Source: Clostridiaceae bacterium OM02-2AC (GTDB lineage Bacteria > Bacillota_I > Bacilli_A > Erysipelotrichales > Erysipelotrichaceae). Taken from it: a DNA stretch of 64,000 nt. The DNA lies in contig QULU01000002.1 of NCBI GenBank assembly GCA_003481775.1, positions 209,111 to 273,110 of the forward strand, read 5' to 3'. Shown in pieces: positions 1 to 8,862 of this stretch; the first letter of the stretch is position 1, and the number at the start of each line of letters is the position of its first letter. Made by a program: the position numbers and the translations under genes. The notes under the pieces were generated by a model. The model was not told the origin of the DNA. It ran no database searches and worked only from the letters and a program-made list of their open reading frames with translations.

Positions 1-487
1 GGATATGAAAATCGCAGGGCATGGCAAATGGTGTTATCCTTTCGCCAATCCCCTTTACCAATGCACAGGTTTCCATGATACAGAATGGTACATCTGCACC
101 AACCTGCTTCCCCAGCTGTGCCAGATCTTCCAGTGATATATCCAGCTTCAGCAAATCACGGATTCCACGCATAACAGCAGCGGCATCTGCACTTCCTCCG
201 GCAAGTCCTGCCTGTGCGGGAATATGCTTCTCCACATGCACATGAAAGCATTCCGATAGAGAAAAGGTCTTTCGCATCAGCTCTACAGCCTTAACGATTG
301 TATTTGTTTCATCCATTCGCAGCTGCGCATCACTGCATGTATAGCAATCCTCATAGGACAGTGTTATGGTAAGCTCATCATGAAGCATGAGAGGAACCAT
401 AATCATTTCCAGCTCATGATACCCGTCTTCACGCCTGCACACGACATTCAGGCAGATGTTAATTTTCGCATGTGCTTTTACTTTCAT
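1..487 (-). CDS. ispE: 4-diphosphocytidyl-2-C-methyl-D-erythritol kinase, N-terminal part
   Basis: Only the first 162 codons lie in the window; the C-terminus runs off the left edge. The enzyme phosphorylates CDP-methylerythritol in the MEP isoprenoid pathway in the cytoplasm. The N-terminus MKVKAHAKINICLNV and the GHMP-kinase ATP loop near residues 90-103 (PAQAGLAGGSADAA) are typical of IspE. The ATG at 485-487 was chosen because it gives the family N-terminus. The gene overlaps the end of rsmA by 29 bp, so the two are probably co-transcribed. IspE close behind rsmA is also seen in Bacillus. Confidence 0.93.
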   Translation of the reverse strand, partial: MKVKAHAKINICLNVVCRREDGYHELEMIMVPLMLHDELTITLSYEDCYTCSDAQLRMDETNTIVKAVELMRKTFSLSECFHVHVEKHIPAQAGLAGGSADAAAVMRGIRDLLKLDISLEDLAQLGKQVGADVPFCIMETCALVKGIGERITPFAMPCDFHI

Positions 488-1334
488 TTCTATGTACCTC
501 ATATAATTTGATAAATTCCGCAAGGGTGACGCTTTCTGCCCGTCTTGTACAGTCTATACCGCTTTTTTCAAGCTCTGCACGAGCCTGCTGCTTATCCTGA
601 CAATATTCCCCGTAGTTGTTCAGTATGGTCTTTCTCCTCTGGCGAAAGCATGCCTTGACCAGTGGAAAAAAGCTTTCCTCCTCAATATCCTGCGGTGTAT
701 CCTTAAAGCGGAACTGCAAGACAGCACTGTCCACATTTGGCTTTGGCAGGAAAACATTTTTCGGAACCTTCATCACTGGAGCTACCTCACAGCGATACTG
801 TGTGATAATGCTCAACGCATTATAATCCTTGGTATTTACTTCAGCGGCAAAGCGGTCTGCGACCTCCTTTTGCATCATGACGGTGATTGCCGCAACATCC
901 GCTTTGGATTCAAAGATTTTAAATAGAATCGGTGTTGTGATATAGTATGGCAGATTGGCAGCAATGACAACATCATAGCCCTCTTCCCTGTACGTTCTGC
1001 ACCATTCATTCAAATCGATTTCCAGAAAATCACGCATAACAAGCTCAAAATTTTCATATTCCTGCAGCGTATCTGCCAGAACAGCAGGGAGCCGCTCATC
1101 GATTTCAAAGGATACGACCTTTTTTGCATACTCACACAGATACTGTGTCAATGCACCGATACCGGGCCCTATTTCAAATACCACGCAGTGATCCGACAGA
1201 ACGGCATGTCGTGCAATTTTATCAACAATACCAGATTCAATCAGAAAATTCTGTCCGTAATTTTTCTTCGCAAACATTCCATGTGTTTCCAGAATTTCCT
1301 TTGTTCTGGAAGGTGTCGCAATGGGTTTCTTCAT
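459..1334 (-). CDS. rsmA: 16S rRNA dimethyladenosine transferase (KsgA/RsmA)
   Basis: A 291-residue SAM-dependent methyltransferase that dimethylates two adjacent adenines near the 3' end of 16S rRNA during small-subunit assembly. Visible motifs are the SAM loop VFEIGPGIGALTQYL (about residues 52-66) and the catalytic NLPYYITTPI motif (about residues 127-136). The start FAKKNYGQNFL, near residue 21, fits the family's usual GQNFL region. Length is normal. It lies between the DUF2812 gene and ispE on the minus strand with short gaps or overlap, so it belongs to the operon that starts at the lipoprotein or rnmV gene. Confidence 0.97.
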   Translation of the reverse strand: MKKPIATPSRTKEILETHGMFAKKNYGQNFLIESGIVDKIARHAVLSDHCVVFEIGPGIGALTQYLCEYAKKVVSFEIDERLPAVLADTLQEYENFELVMRDFLEIDLNEWCRTYREEGYDVVIAANLPYYITTPILFKIFESKADVAAITVMMQKEVADRFAAEVNTKDYNALSIITQYRCEVAPVMKVPKNVFLPKPNVDSAVLQFRFKDTPQDIEEESFFPLVKACFRQRRKTILNNYGEYCQDKQQARAELEKSGIDCTRRAESVTLAEFIKLYEVHRNESKSTCEN

Positions 1335-1347
1335 AAGCTTATCCTTT

Positions 1348-1938
1348 CTAAAACAGCAGATAGAAGGTGGATACCAGCAATTCTATCAGCATATATACAA
1401 TACCTGTTAAAAGCACTGCATACAACAGGTTTTTTATAATCCGAATCAGATTACTGTATTTTGTCGTGCTTTTGATATCAAACAGTAGCGGCAGTGCGAA
1501 CAAAAGAAGTGTAAAGACGAAAAGAAGCGGCTTCCGCAATGCCTCCTCCTCCACACGCACACAATACAGCAAAGAAAACAAATAGAGTAAATTGCATGTC
1601 ATTTTGAAGATTCTACGCTTCGTATACAGCTTCATATCCAGAAGCGGCAGAGGCTGATCAAGATTTTCATGATAGAAAATGACGCTTAGACCGTTTCGGC
1701 AAAGGACGTTCCATCCCTCCGCCAGAAAGATACTCTCATCAGCATCGTACTTCACATCGTAGAAGCATACCCGCACATGCCGCTTTGCTCCCTCAACAAA
1801 ACGAAAATTCATCAAAGAGCCAAGCATGACATAGCGAAAGGAAGACAATTCCCATCCCTCCTGCAGGATTTCAGACACCCAGCTTTCCAGCTGTTCCTTG
1901 GGACGCAGGGCAAACGTTACCTTAACTAGCTCATTCAT
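1348..1938 (-). CDS. DUF2812-like membrane protein
   Basis: Translation from the ATG at 1936-1938 gives 196 residues beginning MNELVKVTFAL. The N-terminal ~100 residues resemble DUF2812 (a WVSEILQEGWELSSF segment and an aromatic beta-rich core), followed by three hydrophobic stretches near the C-terminus that should be membrane helices. An in-frame start nine codons upstream lies inside rnmV and has a weaker ribosome site. The chosen start overlaps the rnmV end by 8 bp, suggesting translational coupling. The function is unknown. It is an insertion in the otherwise conserved rnmV-rsmA pair. The domain assignment is from memory of the family and only moderately sure. Confidence 0.7.
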   Translation of the reverse strand: MNELVKVTFALRPKEQLESWVSEILQEGWELSSFRYVMLGSLMNFRFVEGAKRHVRVCFYDVKYDADESIFLAEGWNVLCRNGLSVIFYHENLDQPLPLLDMKLYTKRRIFKMTCNLLYLFSLLYCVRVEEEALRKPLLFVFTLLLFALPLLFDIKSTTKYSNLIRIIKNLLYAVLLTGIVYMLIELLVSTFYLLF

Positions 1939-2476
1939 ACGCCTGTCCAAGCAGCTTTTCCACATCTGTTTTATGCAGCTGCAGCATATTCAGCCGTTTG
2001 AAGAGTGTTTTGGCATTCGGCTTTCCCAGATGCAGGGAGCGGGCAATCTGCGCTCTTTTCCCGGCACTATCCTCTCTGCCGTTTAATCCCAGATCGAGGT
2101 AATCCTCATAGCTCAATGTATCCTGCAAATGTTCATCAAAGGTCATCAAATGTGTTAATGCCTCCAGAATATCTTCCTTGCAGGCATGCTCCACACCAAC
2201 CTTTTTGCTTGTTTTCGCCTTTGCCTTATCAATAAAGGCATTTTTACAGCCGGGTATTGCCGCATTGATGCTGGAACGTATTTTTTCACCTGGAAAATCC
2301 GGATCTGTGAATATGATCACACCGCGTGTTTTCTGAGCAAGTCTGATCTGCCGCAGGATTTCTTTCCCCAAATGCGTACCGTTTGTTTCTATGGTATCAC
2401 AGTCCAGAAAGCTTTTCAGTACATTTGTGTCGTTTTTTCCCTCAACCACAAGGATTTCTTTCATCTTCACAAGCAT
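1931..2476 (-). CDS. rnmV: Ribonuclease M5
   Basis: 181 residues forming a TOPRIM nuclease that matures the 5S rRNA precursor in Firmicutes. The TOPRIM signature is clear: ILVVEGKND near residue 8 supplies the catalytic Glu, and TDPDFPGEKIR near residue 57 supplies the Asp-x-Asp metal site. The start MLVKMKEI has GAGG eight bases upstream; MKEI four codons later is a possible alternative. The yabE-like/rnmV/rsmA order matches Bacillus, which supports the call. A good extended -10 (TGATATAAT) sits just upstream, so rnmV may have its own promoter after the lipoprotein terminator. Confidence 0.94.
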   Translation of the reverse strand: MLVKMKEILVVEGKNDTNVLKSFLDCDTIETNGTHLGKEILRQIRLAQKTRGVIIFTDPDFPGEKIRSSINAAIPGCKNAFIDKAKAKTSKKVGVEHACKEDILEALTHLMTFDEHLQDTLSYEDYLDLGLNGREDSAGKRAQIARSLHLGKPNAKTLFKRLNMLQLHKTDVEKLLGQAYE

Positions 2477-2506
2477 CAGCCTTTCCTCTATTACTATAGT
2501 ACCATA

Positions 2507-2515
2507 ATTATATCA
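2507..2515 (-). promoter_or_regulatory. Extended -10 promoter for rnmV
   Basis: On the minus strand TGATATAAT is an extended -10 element 31 bases before the rnmV start. No convincing -35 was seen, as is common with extended -10 promoters. It lies between the upstream terminator and rnmV, where a promoter is expected. Confidence 0.55.
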
Positions 2516-2550
2516 TGTTAAATACAGTGAATACCAGCTTAGCTTTATGT

Positions 2551-2588
2551 AAAAGCAAAAGGACATAGAAATACAGCTTCCATGTCCT
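2551..2588 (-). terminator. Intrinsic terminator after the 3D-domain lipoprotein gene
   Basis: On the minus strand the stem AGGACAT/ATGTCCT encloses a 15-base loop and is followed by TTTGCTTTT. It begins just after the lipoprotein stop codon. Confidence 0.8.
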
Positions 2589-2593
2589 GATGA

Positions 2594-3412
2594 TTATAAT
2601 GCACAGCTTCTGGCTCCGTTTTTACCACCCTCACGGATGATCTGCGCCTTTGCCTGCGTGTTTTTCACCGGTACGATAGCACCGGAGTTCTCACTGCCGA
2701 TATACAGGTCGATATGATTTCCCTGAATAGCCCCGCCACGATCCAGTACGATGGCATAATAGGGCTGATCCGGCGTAATACCACTTCCGCTCAGACCGTG
2801 ATCACTGATTTTCAGAATCGAGCAAAGCGGAATGCTTGGATCTGCAGCAACGATATAGTAATTACCATACCGAATGCCCGGCTGCCAGGAACCATCCGGC
2901 ATCTGAACACCAAGGTTTAAATCCAGCGCCACCCCTAAGGAAGTACCGCCGCGGCCGCTTTCACCACCACACCCATAGCAGTCAACGCCATAGGTTGTGA
3001 TTTTCGGACTAAATGCCTGTGAAGATTCCTTTTCCATCTTTTTCAGCCGTTCCTGCTCTTTTCTTTTTTTCTCCAGCTGTACTTGACGTTTTCGTTCCTT
3101 TACAACCTTATCTTTCATTTTTTTCGCATAGCCCTCGACATTAGATTTCATTAGCAGCACACCATGCTCATCCCTCATGCTGCGAAACATAGAGCCACCC
3201 TTTTGCATAGGACCATAGGCATGAAAAGCCATGGCAGCCATGCTGGTATCCTTTGTCTGAATCAGGCTGTTTGTATGAAGGGTATCCTGAGATACCGTAT
3301 GTTTGTTATTCACAGTGTTCAGTGACTTCTGCGTTACAGAAGCACTGGAAGCACATCCATATAAAGCGAAAACACAGATGAATAAAGCGAATTTTATTCG
3401 TTTTGATTTCAT
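2594..3412 (-). CDS. 3D-domain cell-wall lipoprotein (YabE/YuiC-like)
   Basis: 272 residues. The N-terminus MKSKRIKFALFICVFALYGC is a lipoprotein signal with the lipobox LYGC, so the protein should be anchored outside the membrane. Residues about 100-135 form a charged KE-rich coiled coil. The C-terminal ~110 residues are a 3D domain: ADPSIPLCSILKI, then the aspartates in VLDRGGAIQGNHIDLYIG. 3D domains have a double-psi beta-barrel fold like lytic transglycosylases, so a role in peptidoglycan remodelling is likely but inferred. The position upstream of rnmV and rsmA matches yabE in Bacillus. No resuscitation-factor G5 domain is seen. Confidence 0.85.
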   Translation of the reverse strand: MKSKRIKFALFICVFALYGCASSASVTQKSLNTVNNKHTVSQDTLHTNSLIQTKDTSMAAMAFHAYGPMQKGGSMFRSMRDEHGVLLMKSNVEGYAKKMKDKVVKERKRQVQLEKKRKEQERLKKMEKESSQAFSPKITTYGVDCYGCGGESGRGGTSLGVALDLNLGVQMPDGSWQPGIRYGNYYIVAADPSIPLCSILKISDHGLSGSGITPDQPYYAIVLDRGGAIQGNHIDLYIGSENSGAIVPVKNTQAKAQIIREGGKNGARSCAL

Positions 3413-3442
3413 TGATGTTCCTCCTTTTACGAAACAGACACT

Positions 3443-3472
3443 AGTCTAGCATACTTTTTTTGACTTGTCCAA
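3443..3472 (-). promoter_or_regulatory. Promoter for the 3D-domain lipoprotein gene
   Basis: Minus-strand TTGGAC, an 18-base spacer and TGCTAGACT (extended -10) lie about 30 bases before the start codon. Further upstream, at 3511-3548, CCTCTACA and TGTAGAGG form an 8-bp inverted repeat with a 22-base AT-rich spacer, which could be an operator. The rest of the 3413-3754 gap shows no gene. Confidence 0.6.
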
Positions 3473-3754
3473 TATTTTTATTTTTTAACATGCATTTATG
3501 TTTATTTTCCCCTCTACATTGTATTTTATACATATGATTTTGTAGAGGTATTTATGCCAGACCCTTTAAATAAAGGTATCTATGAACTATACTATGTCAG
3601 AAATCTGATTTTTATGTGAAAATATATTTGTGATTATTATTTTAAATTTCACAAGTGATATTTGTTTTTTCATTTGTTTCAGTTTTCTGAAACCGCTGTC
3701 GCTCCCCTGTTTATCGCTTTTTCGCACGGTTTCTTCCACTTGTGAAGAAAACAT

Positions 3755-3777
3755 GAAAAAAAGCCCGATTTCCGGGC
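3755..3777 (-). terminator. Intrinsic terminator after the ABC-F gene
   Basis: Minus-strand stem GCCCG/CGGGC with a five-base loop is followed by a run of at least six T. It lies 10 bases after the ABC-F stop codon. Confidence 0.88.
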
Positions 3778-3787
3778 AATTTTATTT

Positions 3788-5377
3788 CTATTCTTCGATT
3801 CCGTATTCCTTTTCCAGATAGTCATCATAGGTTGTTCGACGGTCAATGATACCGTCATCTCTGATTTCAATGATACGATTTGCGATTGTCTGAATGAACT
3901 GATGGTCATGACTTACAAAAATCAGTTCTCCCGGATATTTTATCAGAGCATTATTCAATGTCTGAATGGATTCCAAATCCAGATGGTTGATTGGATCATC
4001 CATCAACAACAGATTCCCTGCCTCCAGCATCGTCTTGGACAACATGCAGCGCGCCTTCTCTCCACCGGACAACACATTGACAGGCTTCAGCGGTTCTTCT
4101 CCGCTAAACAGCATTCTTCCAAGGAAACCGCGGATAAAGGACATATCGTCGATATCCGTATACTGGCTCAGCCACTCACAGATACTCTGCGTACCTTCAA
4201 AATAAGCACTGTTATCGTCCGGTATATAAGAAACCTTGATGGTCTGCCCCAGCTGAATGCTTCCGGCATCCGGTGTCAGCTCTTGTGCAATCAGCTTTAA
4301 CAGCAGCGTGGTTTTCAGTGGATCGCCAATCAGCGCCACCTTATCCCCCTTCATCATGTTAAAGGAGATATTTGACAGTCTGCAATCTTCGACCTGTTTC
4401 TCTACATCCTCAATATACAATATAGAACGACCACTCTCCCGCTCCGGTTTAAATTCAATAAACGGATATTTTCGAGTAGAAGGCTGCAGATCATCCAGCG
4501 TTATCTTATCCAGAATTTTCTTTCGCGATGTTGCCTGTCTGGATTTGGAAGCATTGGCAGAGAAGCGGGCGATAAAGTCCTCCAGCTCTTTGATTTTCTC
4601 TTCCTTTTTGCTGTTGGCATCCTTCAGCTGACGGCTGATCAGCTGGCTGGATTCATACCAGAAATCATAATTTCCTGCAAAGAGCTTAATCTTACCATAA
4701 TCCACATCGGCGATATGTGTACACACCTTATTTAAAAAGTGACGGTCATGGCTGACCACGATTACCGTATTTTCATAATTCATCAGGAAATGCTCCAGCC
4801 AGGAGCATGCCTTGATATCCAGATGGTTGGTAGGCTCATCCAGCAGCAGCGTATTCGGCTTTCCAAACAACGCCTGTGCCAGCAGCACCTTCACCTTATC
4901 GCTACCGGACAGCTCTTTCATAAATAGATCATGCAGGTCCACCGGGATTCCCAGACCGTTTAACAGCGTTGCCGCATTACTTTCCGCATTCCAGCCATCC
5001 ATATCCGCAAAGGCTGCTTCCAGCTCACCGGCACGGATACCGTCTGCTTCACTGAAATCCTCCTTGCAGTAAATTTCATCCTTTTCCCGCTTTACCTCAT
5101 ACAGCTTTGTATTTCCCATCAATACCGTTTCCAGTACCGTGTACTCATCAAATGCAAAGTGATCCTGCTTCAGTGTAAATACCGTTTCATTCGGCTTGAT
5201 GATGACAGAGCCGGTATCCGGCTTCAGCTCACCGCTAAGTACCTTCAGAAAGGTGGATTTTCCTGCACCATTTGCACCGATCAGACCATAACAGTTACCA
5301 TCTGTGAATTTTAAGTTTACATTATCATACAGTGTTCGTGATCCAAAACGTACACTGATATTTTGTGTTTCTATCAT
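3788..5377 (-). CDS. ABC-F family ATPase with degenerate second nucleotide site
   Basis: 529 residues from the ATG at 5375-5377, which has GGAGG seven bases upstream (ACCTGGAGGTAGAAAA). Two ABC domains lie on one chain with no membrane segment, typical of ABC-F factors that act on the ribosome. NBD1 has GANGAGKST and LLLDEPTNHLDI. The linker near residues 240-290 is charged. NBD2 is unusual: its Walker A reads LIGDPLKTTLL, without the usual glycines, and its Walker B ends LLLMDDPINHLD, with Asp in place of the catalytic Glu. The overall shape is closest to the YkpA/YbiT group. Whether it protects against an antibiotic or has a housekeeping role cannot be told. It is a single-gene unit with its own terminator. 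Confidence 0.9.
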   Translation of the reverse strand: MIETQNISVRFGSRTLYDNVNLKFTDGNCYGLIGANGAGKSTFLKVLSGELKPDTGSVIIKPNETVFTLKQDHFAFDEYTVLETVLMGNTKLYEVKREKDEIYCKEDFSEADGIRAGELEAAFADMDGWNAESNAATLLNGLGIPVDLHDLFMKELSGSDKVKVLLAQALFGKPNTLLLDEPTNHLDIKACSWLEHFLMNYENTVIVVSHDRHFLNKVCTHIADVDYGKIKLFAGNYDFWYESSQLISRQLKDANSKKEEKIKELEDFIARFSANASKSRQATSRKKILDKITLDDLQPSTRKYPFIEFKPERESGRSILYIEDVEKQVEDCRLSNISFNMMKGDKVALIGDPLKTTLLLKLIAQELTPDAGSIQLGQTIKVSYIPDDNSAYFEGTQSICEWLSQYTDIDDMSFIRGFLGRMLFSGEEPLKPVNVLSGGEKARCMLSKTMLEAGNLLLMDDPINHLDLESIQTLNNALIKYPGELIFVSHDHQFIQTIANRIIEIRDDGIIDRRTTYDDYLEKEYGIEE

Positions 5378-5610
5378 TTTTCTACCTCCAGGTGTCAACA
5401 ATTATGCATTATATCATACAAACAGTAAAATGTGCAGAAAACATATGGGAATATCACTTCCTTATATATATGAGAGTCTTTTTTCATTCTAATACGAAAT
5501 GAGAAAGGACTGCAACCTAACTATTTTATCATTCTAGCTGTCACAGCCCTTTTTCATTTACACATACTACATGTATATAATTATCAAAATATATTATGTT
5601 TGATTCAATT

Positions 5611-6009
5611 TTATTCATTTATGCCTTTTTTCCTTATCCACTTCTTTATTGGATGTTTTTCATATAATATAACGAGGTAAACAATAAGTAAGGAAATACA
5701 CATTACTGAATTTGAGCCTAAATTACTCAAAAACATGACAAACCATAAATCATCAAAGTATATGCTTACAGCAGGTAGTAGAAATTCAACAAGACCAATG
5801 AAGAGTGGAAGAATCTGAAAGCTATTTCTTAAAAGAAGTAAATATAATAGACACAAATAATATATTATATATGCACACGCCCAATATGTTAAGTATATAT
5901 TCCATGTACTAGCTCCAGCAGATATATCAAAAAATTGATAATTTAACCAAATAATAGCAAAGCTAAGAAAGGGGATGAGAAGAACTATAAGATTATGAAT
6001 CTTTTTCAT
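5611..6009 (-). CDS. Small four-helix membrane protein
   Basis: 132 residues with about four hydrophobic segments (residues 7-27, 40-62, 66-85 and 92-113) and a lysine-rich C-terminus. A strong ribosome site, AAGGAGGAATAATTT, precedes the ATG. The gene is AT-rich compared with its neighbours. I do not recognise the family. It stands alone between the ABC-F gene and a long gene-poor stretch. A weak hairpin (AAAGGGCTG pairing imperfectly with CAGTCCTTT, about 5504-5555) could end its transcript. Confidence 0.7.
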   Translation of the reverse strand: MKKIHNLIVLLIPFLSFAIIWLNYQFFDISAGASTWNIYLTYWACAYIIYYLCLLYLLLLRNSFQILPLFIGLVEFLLPAVSIYFDDLWFVMFLSNLGSNSVMCISLLIVYLVILYEKHPIKKWIRKKGINE

Positions 6010-6675
6010 AAATTATTCCTCCTTTTTGGCCAATCAGTAAATAGCATGAAACAGGACAAGAAAATAGTTCGCTTCTCATAGTCCCAAGTCCAACTCATCA
6101 TAACCTTTAAAATGTGATTTCATGATACTTCACCTCTTTAGTTATAACTTAACATAGCTCATAATACATGTCAATTTAAAGTTAAATGGTAGATAGTCAA
6201 ATTGTTTTGGTATGCCAAAAATAGCTAGTCCTCTTAAATGTAAGGAAAGAAGAACATACATCCTCATTATGGAAGATGGTGTTCATTGGAAAAAGGAAAG
6301 GGTTAACGGTAGATGAACTTTAGCGTTCCTATTGCATAAATTCCTTACGATGCAACCCGGTAACTGCCTATCTAAAACATATGAACAGCCATACGCTATT
6401 AAATCTAAAATGATATGCCCCAAGCTTTCAAGACGTTTTACAGGAATCCATTCTAGATTCAGGCATGGGAATAGTTTGTACTTTATGAATGATTCTATCA
6501 TCTAATATCACAAATATATAAATTCCAAAGATAAAGCAGCAGCAAACTCCTATCACCTATAGGGTGATGAATTTACTGCTGCTATTTTGGTAAAATCGCA
6601 AAATCCGTTGACTTCATCTTTATAAAATCTTTATTTTATACATAAAAGTCTTTTCCTTTATTCATAAACAGATAC
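6010..6675. other. Gene-poor, AT-rich stretch with one structured hairpin
   Basis: No convincing gene. Short reading frames on both strands lack ribosome sites and family resemblance. At 6535-6583 a nested inverted repeat is present: AGCAGCAG/CTGCTGCT outside and ATCACC/GGGTGAT inside. It lacks a T-run on the minus strand. The stretch may be a decayed accessory segment. Confidence 0.5.
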
Positions 6676-7443
6676 TTATGAAAACAGCAGCTCCATAGAT
6701 TCCTTACTGTTGATTTGAACAATTTTATAGAAGTATTCTTTCTGGTCCATATCCGCACGCTCCAGATCCTCTTCGATACAGCCATCCCGCAGATACAGCA
6801 GCCGACGGGAATAGCTCGCTATCATGGCATCATGCGTCACCATAAGAATTGTAACCTTCTCCTGTTCATTCAGCTCCTTTAGGATTGTAAGCAGTGTATG
6901 TGAGTTTTTGGAATCTAGACTTCCGGTTGGCTCATCTGCCACAATCAGCTTGGGATTGTTAATTAGAGCTCTAGCGACTGCACATCGCTGACACTGTCCT
7001 CCGGAGCATTCCACCGGATATTTATCCAGTACGTCCACAAGCTCCAGCCTCTCTGCAGTTTGCTGCACACGTTTTCCGATTTCCTCTTTCGACATATTTG
7101 ACAAGGTAAGAGGCAATGCGATATTTTCCCTTAGCGTCAGAGTATCCATCAAATTAAAGGACTGAAAGATAAATCCGAGATTTTCATACCGGAATTTCCC
7201 CGTTTGAGATTCCAGCATACTGTAGACATCCACTCCATTGATTTTCACCTTTCCCTTTGTCGGCATATCGATAGTGGAAAGGTTATTGATCAGTGTTGAC
7301 TTGCCGGAACCGCTGGGACCCATGATACATATAAAATCTCCCTCATGTACTTCCAGTGAAATACCGCGCAGTGCTTCAAATTCATTTTTTGTATGACGAT
7401 TATAAATCTTCGTTATATTCTTAGCTTCCAATATAGTATGCAT
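6676..7443 (-). CDS. ABC transporter ATP-binding protein, Bce/MacB type
   Basis: 255 residues starting MHTILEAKNITKIYNRH at the ATG 7441-7443, with AGGAGAAC upstream. A longer in-frame extension overlaps the permease gene and is not used. Walker A is GPSGSGKST, Walker B is LIVADEPTGSLDSK, and the H-loop is VTHD. The signature reads CSGGQCQRC rather than LSGGQ. It is 11 bp downstream of the permease gene, so the two form a transporter. Such pairs export or sense cell-envelope peptides in Firmicutes, but the substrate here is unknown and no adjacent two-component system is present. Confidence 0.9.
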   Translation of the reverse strand: MHTILEAKNITKIYNRHTKNEFEALRGISLEVHEGDFICIMGPSGSGKSTLINNLSTIDMPTKGKVKINGVDVYSMLESQTGKFRYENLGFIFQSFNLMDTLTLRENIALPLTLSNMSKEEIGKRVQQTAERLELVDVLDKYPVECSGGQCQRCAVARALINNPKLIVADEPTGSLDSKNSHTLLTILKELNEQEKVTILMVTHDAMIASYSRRLLYLRDGCIEEDLERADMDQKEYFYKIVQINSKESMELLFS

Positions 7444-7454
7444 GCTCTGTTCTC

Positions 7455-8813
7455 CTATTCTTCCACATACGCTTCCATCATATCCTGACGAAAGATCAGT
7501 TTTCCATAAATGTGATACATCACTACTGCGGCAAGCAGCAGGAATCCGATATACAAGCCGTGCAGCTGTAGTACAAAGCTCCATGCCACATCCCCGCCTG
7601 CCGCAAACAACGATGTAATAACCAGTAAAGACGGCAGAGATAGCAGCAGTATGAAGCCGTAAAAGCCAATGATTTCCTGTCGGATAATCTTGCGGATATC
7701 CGTTTTCAAATATCCGATCGCTATCATATTCCGAAAAACCTGACGCTTACTCAACCCATCGGCTGAAAGCTTATAAACCAGACAAATACTAATTTGAAGC
7801 ATCGATACAAGAAAGGCAATCATAACAACCATAAAGGTTGCTGTATCATTATAAAATTTGCAGAGATACAGAAATAACACTGCTGTGGATAGTAGAATAA
7901 TCGTTACCAGAAGATTTCCGTTGACCATACTGTAGCGCAAATTTCCCAAAGAGATAAGATAATGGCGATTTTCCTGAAACAGCCGTTTTTTCAGCCAGCT
8001 CAATACATCCGGTAAGATATAACGAAATACATTTCCCGCACCAAATACGATGGCTAGACCCAAATATATCAGAAAAATTGCATTCATATAATGATAGTCA
8101 ATCGAAAAAAGCAGATATATGGTCAGTGCATATACACACAGATATACGATTTTCATGAAGCCCTGCTTCTGCTTTCCAATCGGGTTCATCGATTGTCTGG
8201 CACGCAGCAGCTCATTCATGGAATCCATGCGGTAAACAAAGCCAGCATCAACAATGACCAGCCACACGGATACAATCAATAGGGTGGTGATACAGTATCC
8301 AAGTGCTGCGGAAGAAAAGACAAATACAGGTGCCTGAATATGCATTGAGAGATAGATTACATGATTCACCAGCGGAAACACACAGCAGCCGGCAAGTGCT
8401 CCAATCGGAGCCGCAGCTGCCATTATCATGAAGTTCTGTACAATAAGAAATTTAGCAATACGGATAATACTGCTGCCGCTGATCATCATTACACCAATAT
8501 CATGTGTTTTTGACATCAAAAAGAATTTGTTTGAAAAAAAGACCGTCATGATGCATATGAAAATCATAAACAAAGACAGCATCATCGTAAAGATTCCCGA
8601 ACCGATACCTCCATCAAATGCTGCAACAAGAGACATCCCGCCCTGAGACATTGCAGAGGCATCCTGTAAGGACTCACTTCCGTAATAGGGATTCGCGATG
8701 ATTGCGAAAAACATCGTGATTACCAGAGAAGCGGAGAACATCGAGAATGCGAAAAAGAACGCATCTGCAGGCTTTCGCCTAAGATTCGTATAAGAAAAAC
8801 GAAGTAATTCCAT
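7455..8813 (-). CDS. FtsX-like ABC permease, Bce-like
   Basis: 452 residues from the ATG 8811-8813 (RBS GGAGGAGAGTAT). It starts MELLRFSYTNLRRKPADAF, the usual opening of BceB-like permeases. About eight to ten hydrophobic segments are visible, with an FtsX-type block near residues 60-200 and another at the C-terminus. It is shorter than classic BceB (about 650 residues) and lacks their large extracellular domain, so it may be a minimal member. It forms an operon with the ATPase that follows. A perfect candidate cre sequence lies 36 bases upstream of the start. Confidence 0.85.
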   Translation of the reverse strand: MELLRFSYTNLRRKPADAFFFAFSMFSASLVITMFFAIIANPYYGSESLQDASAMSQGGMSLVAAFDGGIGSGIFTMMLSLFMIFICIMTVFFSNKFFLMSKTHDIGVMMISGSSIIRIAKFLIVQNFMIMAAAAPIGALAGCCVFPLVNHVIYLSMHIQAPVFVFSSAALGYCITTLLIVSVWLVIVDAGFVYRMDSMNELLRARQSMNPIGKQKQGFMKIVYLCVYALTIYLLFSIDYHYMNAIFLIYLGLAIVFGAGNVFRYILPDVLSWLKKRLFQENRHYLISLGNLRYSMVNGNLLVTIILLSTAVLFLYLCKFYNDTATFMVVMIAFLVSMLQISICLVYKLSADGLSKRQVFRNMIAIGYLKTDIRKIIRQEIIGFYGFILLLSLPSLLVITSLFAAGGDVAWSFVLQLHGLYIGFLLLAAVVMYHIYGKLIFRQDMMEAYVEE

Positions 8814-8848
8814 ATACTCTCCTCCATAGTTTTTTAACATCTAGCCAT

Positions 8849-8862
8849 TGTAAACGTTAACA
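8849..8862. promoter_or_regulatory. Candidate catabolite-responsive element (cre)
   Basis: TGTAAACGTTAACA fits the CcpA consensus TGWAANCGNTNWCA at every defined position. It lies 36 bp before the Bce-like permease start and overlaps a possible minus-strand -35 (TTTACA). CcpA binding is inferred. Confidence 0.5.

Noticed and set aside
6283..6501. 72-codon minus-strand frame in the 6-kb gap
   Set aside because: No ribosome site, odd composition and no recognisable motif.
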